Part shown: positions 5,865-6,759 of the stretch, piece by piece
Numbering within the stretch: the first letter of the stretch is position 1
Layout of the letters: every line of letters starts with the position of its first letter
DNA from: Anaerolineae bacterium
GTDB lineage: Bacteria; Chloroflexota; Anaerolineae; DRVO01
Assembly (NCBI GenBank): GCA_012719195.1
Contig: JAAYAV010000126.1
Coordinates: forward strand, 1 to 6,759
Length of the DNA: 6,759 nt
Direction: 5' to 3'
Notes under the pieces: model-generated
Database searches by the model: none
Seen by the model: only the letters and a program-made list of their open reading frames with translations
Told to the model about the DNA's origin: nothing
Translations under genes and position numbers: made by a program

Positions 5865-5941
5865 CGGGGTGTGGCGCAGTTGGTTAGCGCGCAGCGTTTG
5901 GGACGCTGAAGTCGGAGGTTCGAGTCCTCTCACCCCGACCA
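5865..5941 (+). tRNA. tRNA-Pro (anticodon UGG)
   Basis: A complete 77-base cloverleaf. The acceptor stem CGGGGTG (5865-5871) pairs fully with CACCCCG (5931-5937). The D stem GCGC/GCGC (5874-5877, 5887-5890) encloses AGTTGGTTA. The anticodon stem CAGCG/CGCTG (5892-5896, 5904-5908) encloses TTTGGGA, giving anticodon TGG at 5899-5901. The T stem GGAGG/CCTCT (one G-T pair) encloses TTCGAGT. The discriminator is A5938 and CCA is encoded (5939-5941). It delivers proline to CCA and, with U34, probably other CCN codons. The C1-G72 pair and A73 are typical of bacterial proline tRNAs. The gene stands alone between the regulator and the metal ATPase, with its own promoter and terminator. Confidence 0.97.
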
Positions 5942-5978
5942 GAACCAGGAGTGCGTTCCGGCGCGCTCCTGGTTCTTT
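5941..5978 (+). terminator. Strong hairpin terminator of tRNA-Pro
   Basis: A 15-bp stem (5941-5955 with 5962-5976, one T-G wobble) and a 6-base loop begin at the terminal A of the encoded CCA and end in TTCTTT. The T-run is short, but stem strength and position support intrinsic termination. It lies 12 bases beyond the stop of the opposing metal ATPase gene and could also insulate that convergent transcript. Confidence 0.75.
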
Positions 5979-5990
5979 GCCCGGCCCCGG

Positions 5991-6759
5991 CTAGTTCCAG
6001 CGTCTCAGTGTCTGTGCGTTCAGGGCCACGATGATGGTGGACAGAGACATCAGTAGCGCTCCCACGGCGGGCGACAGCAGGATCCCCCAGGGATAGAGCA
6101 GGCCGGCAGCCAGGGGCAGGGCGATGATATTGTAGCCTGCCGCCCAGGCGAGGTTCTGCACCATCTTGCGATAGGCAGCGCGGCTCAGATCCATTACGCG
6201 CACCACATCGCCGGGATCGCTGCGCACGAGGATGATTCCGGCCGACTCGGCGGCCACGTCGGTACCACTGCCGATGGCGATGCCGACGTCGGCGCGGGCC
6301 AAGGCGGGAGCGTCGTTCACGCCGTCGCCGACCATGGCCACGACTCGGCCGCTCTCCTGCAGGCGCCGGATCTCACGCTCTTTGTTCTCGGGCAACACCT
6401 CGGCGAGCACCTCGTCGATGCCCAGGGCCTGAGCAACGTCGGCAGCCACCTCCGCCTTGTCGCCGGTCAGCATCGCCACCTGCATTCCCAGCTTCTGCAG
6501 ACGTTGTACTGCCTCCAGGCTCTCGGGCCGGAGCGCGTCGGCCAGAGCGAACCCGGCATGAACGGTCTCGTCGTCAGCTAGGTAGGCGACGGTCCAGCCG
6601 CTCCGGTCGGCTTCGGTCTCGAGTTTCTCCACGGCCTGTGGTTTCTCTAGGCCCAGCTCAGCCAGTAGGGCATGGCCGCCCACGTAGAGCCGGCGACCGC
6701 TCACGTGCGCCCGCGCACCCCGGCCGGGCAGGGCGGCGAACTCGGTTGCTGCCGGAACC
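5991..6759 (-). CDS. copB: P1B-type heavy-metal ATPase, CopB-like, C-terminal part (5' end outside window)
   Basis: Predicted inner-membrane ATP-driven metal exporter. About 255 C-terminal residues are in the window, and the frame stays open to the edge, so the GTG at 6704 is internal. In order: the end of the nucleotide-binding domain (PGRGARAHVSGRRLYVGG); P-domain motifs LTGDK, PENK and GDGVNDAPAL; and two terminal membrane helices. Helix 7 reads N-LAWAAG-YN-IIAL-P, fitting NX6YNX4P. Helix 8 reads P-X6-MSLSTIIVALNA, fitting MSxSTxxVAxNA. These are the P1B-3 (CopB) patterns as I recall them, rather than the MxxSS of CopA, suggesting copper (Cu2+ or Cu+/Ag+) transport. The phosphorylation site DKTGT, the CPx motif of helix 6 and any N-terminal metal-binding region lie outside the window, so CPH cannot be checked. 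It is convergent with the tRNA and has no visible link to inositol use. Confidence 0.88.
   Translation of the reverse strand, partial: VPAATEFAALPGRGARAHVSGRRLYVGGHALLAELGLEKPQAVEKLETEADRSGWTVAYLADDETVHAGFALADALRPESLEAVQRLQKLGMQVAMLTGDKAEVAADVAQALGIDEVLAEVLPENKEREIRRLQESGRVVAMVGDGVNDAPALARADVGIAIGSGTDVAAESAGIILVRSDPGDVVRVMDLSRAAYRKMVQNLAWAAGYNIIALPLAAGLLYPWGILLSPAVGALLMSLSTIIVALNAQTLRRWN

Noticed and set aside
5865..5978. tRNA-Pro 3' end as an attachment site of an integrated element
   Set aside because: No integrase, no direct repeat of the tRNA end elsewhere in the window, and the downstream sequence is a normal terminator.
1..6759. CRISPR arrays, insertion sequences, phage genes or defence systems
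   Set aside because: No regularly spaced repeats, transposase-like motifs, terminal inverted repeats or defence domains were seen; the window is metabolic genes, one tRNA and one transporter.

Overview
This is a high-G+C bacterial window (about two-thirds G+C by eye). Its core, 241-5711, looks like a near-complete gene set for the alternative myo-inositol degradation route known from Thermotoga maritima (IolG-IolM-IolN-IolO), here next to a LacI-family regulator. The phylum cannot be fixed from the sequence. Thermotoga itself is unlikely because of the high G+C. Identifications rest on motifs and remembered family features, not on database searches.

Layout. Bases 1-240 hold no gene I can support, only a possible weak promoter and a ribosome binding site for the first gene. 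A Gfo/Idh/MocA dehydrogenase of the inositol 2-dehydrogenase type (iolG, 241-1305, plus strand) converges on a minus-strand block. Read in its own direction, that block is: LacI-family regulator (5711-4692), zinc medium-chain dehydrogenase (iolM, 4631-3477), creatininase-superfamily hydrolase (iolN, 3328-2222) and TIM-barrel epimerase (iolO, 2225-1377). iolO overlaps the iolN stop in an ATGA. Upstream of the regulator is a good sigma-70-like promoter followed at once by a perfect 14-bp palindrome (5721-5734) with a CG centre, which fits an autoregulatory LacI-family operator. Next, on the plus strand, come tRNA-Pro(UGG) (5865-5941) with its own promoter and a strong hairpin directly behind it. 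The window ends in the C-terminal part of a minus-strand P1B-type metal ATPase whose last two membrane helices carry the CopB (P1B-3) signature.

How the genes work together (inferred from the Thermotoga pathway): IolG oxidises myo-inositol to scyllo-inosose (2-keto-myo-inositol); IolM oxidises that to 3-dehydro-scyllo-inosose (diketo-inositol); IolN opens the ring by hydrolysis to 5-keto-L-gluconate; IolO epimerises this to D-tagaturonate, which would enter hexuronate catabolism. No transporter, tagaturonate reductase or kinase lies in the window, and the classical Bacillus genes iolE, iolD, iolB, iolC and iolJ are absent from it. The LacI-type protein is the natural candidate for the local repressor. 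The tRNA and metal ATPase appear to be unrelated neighbours.
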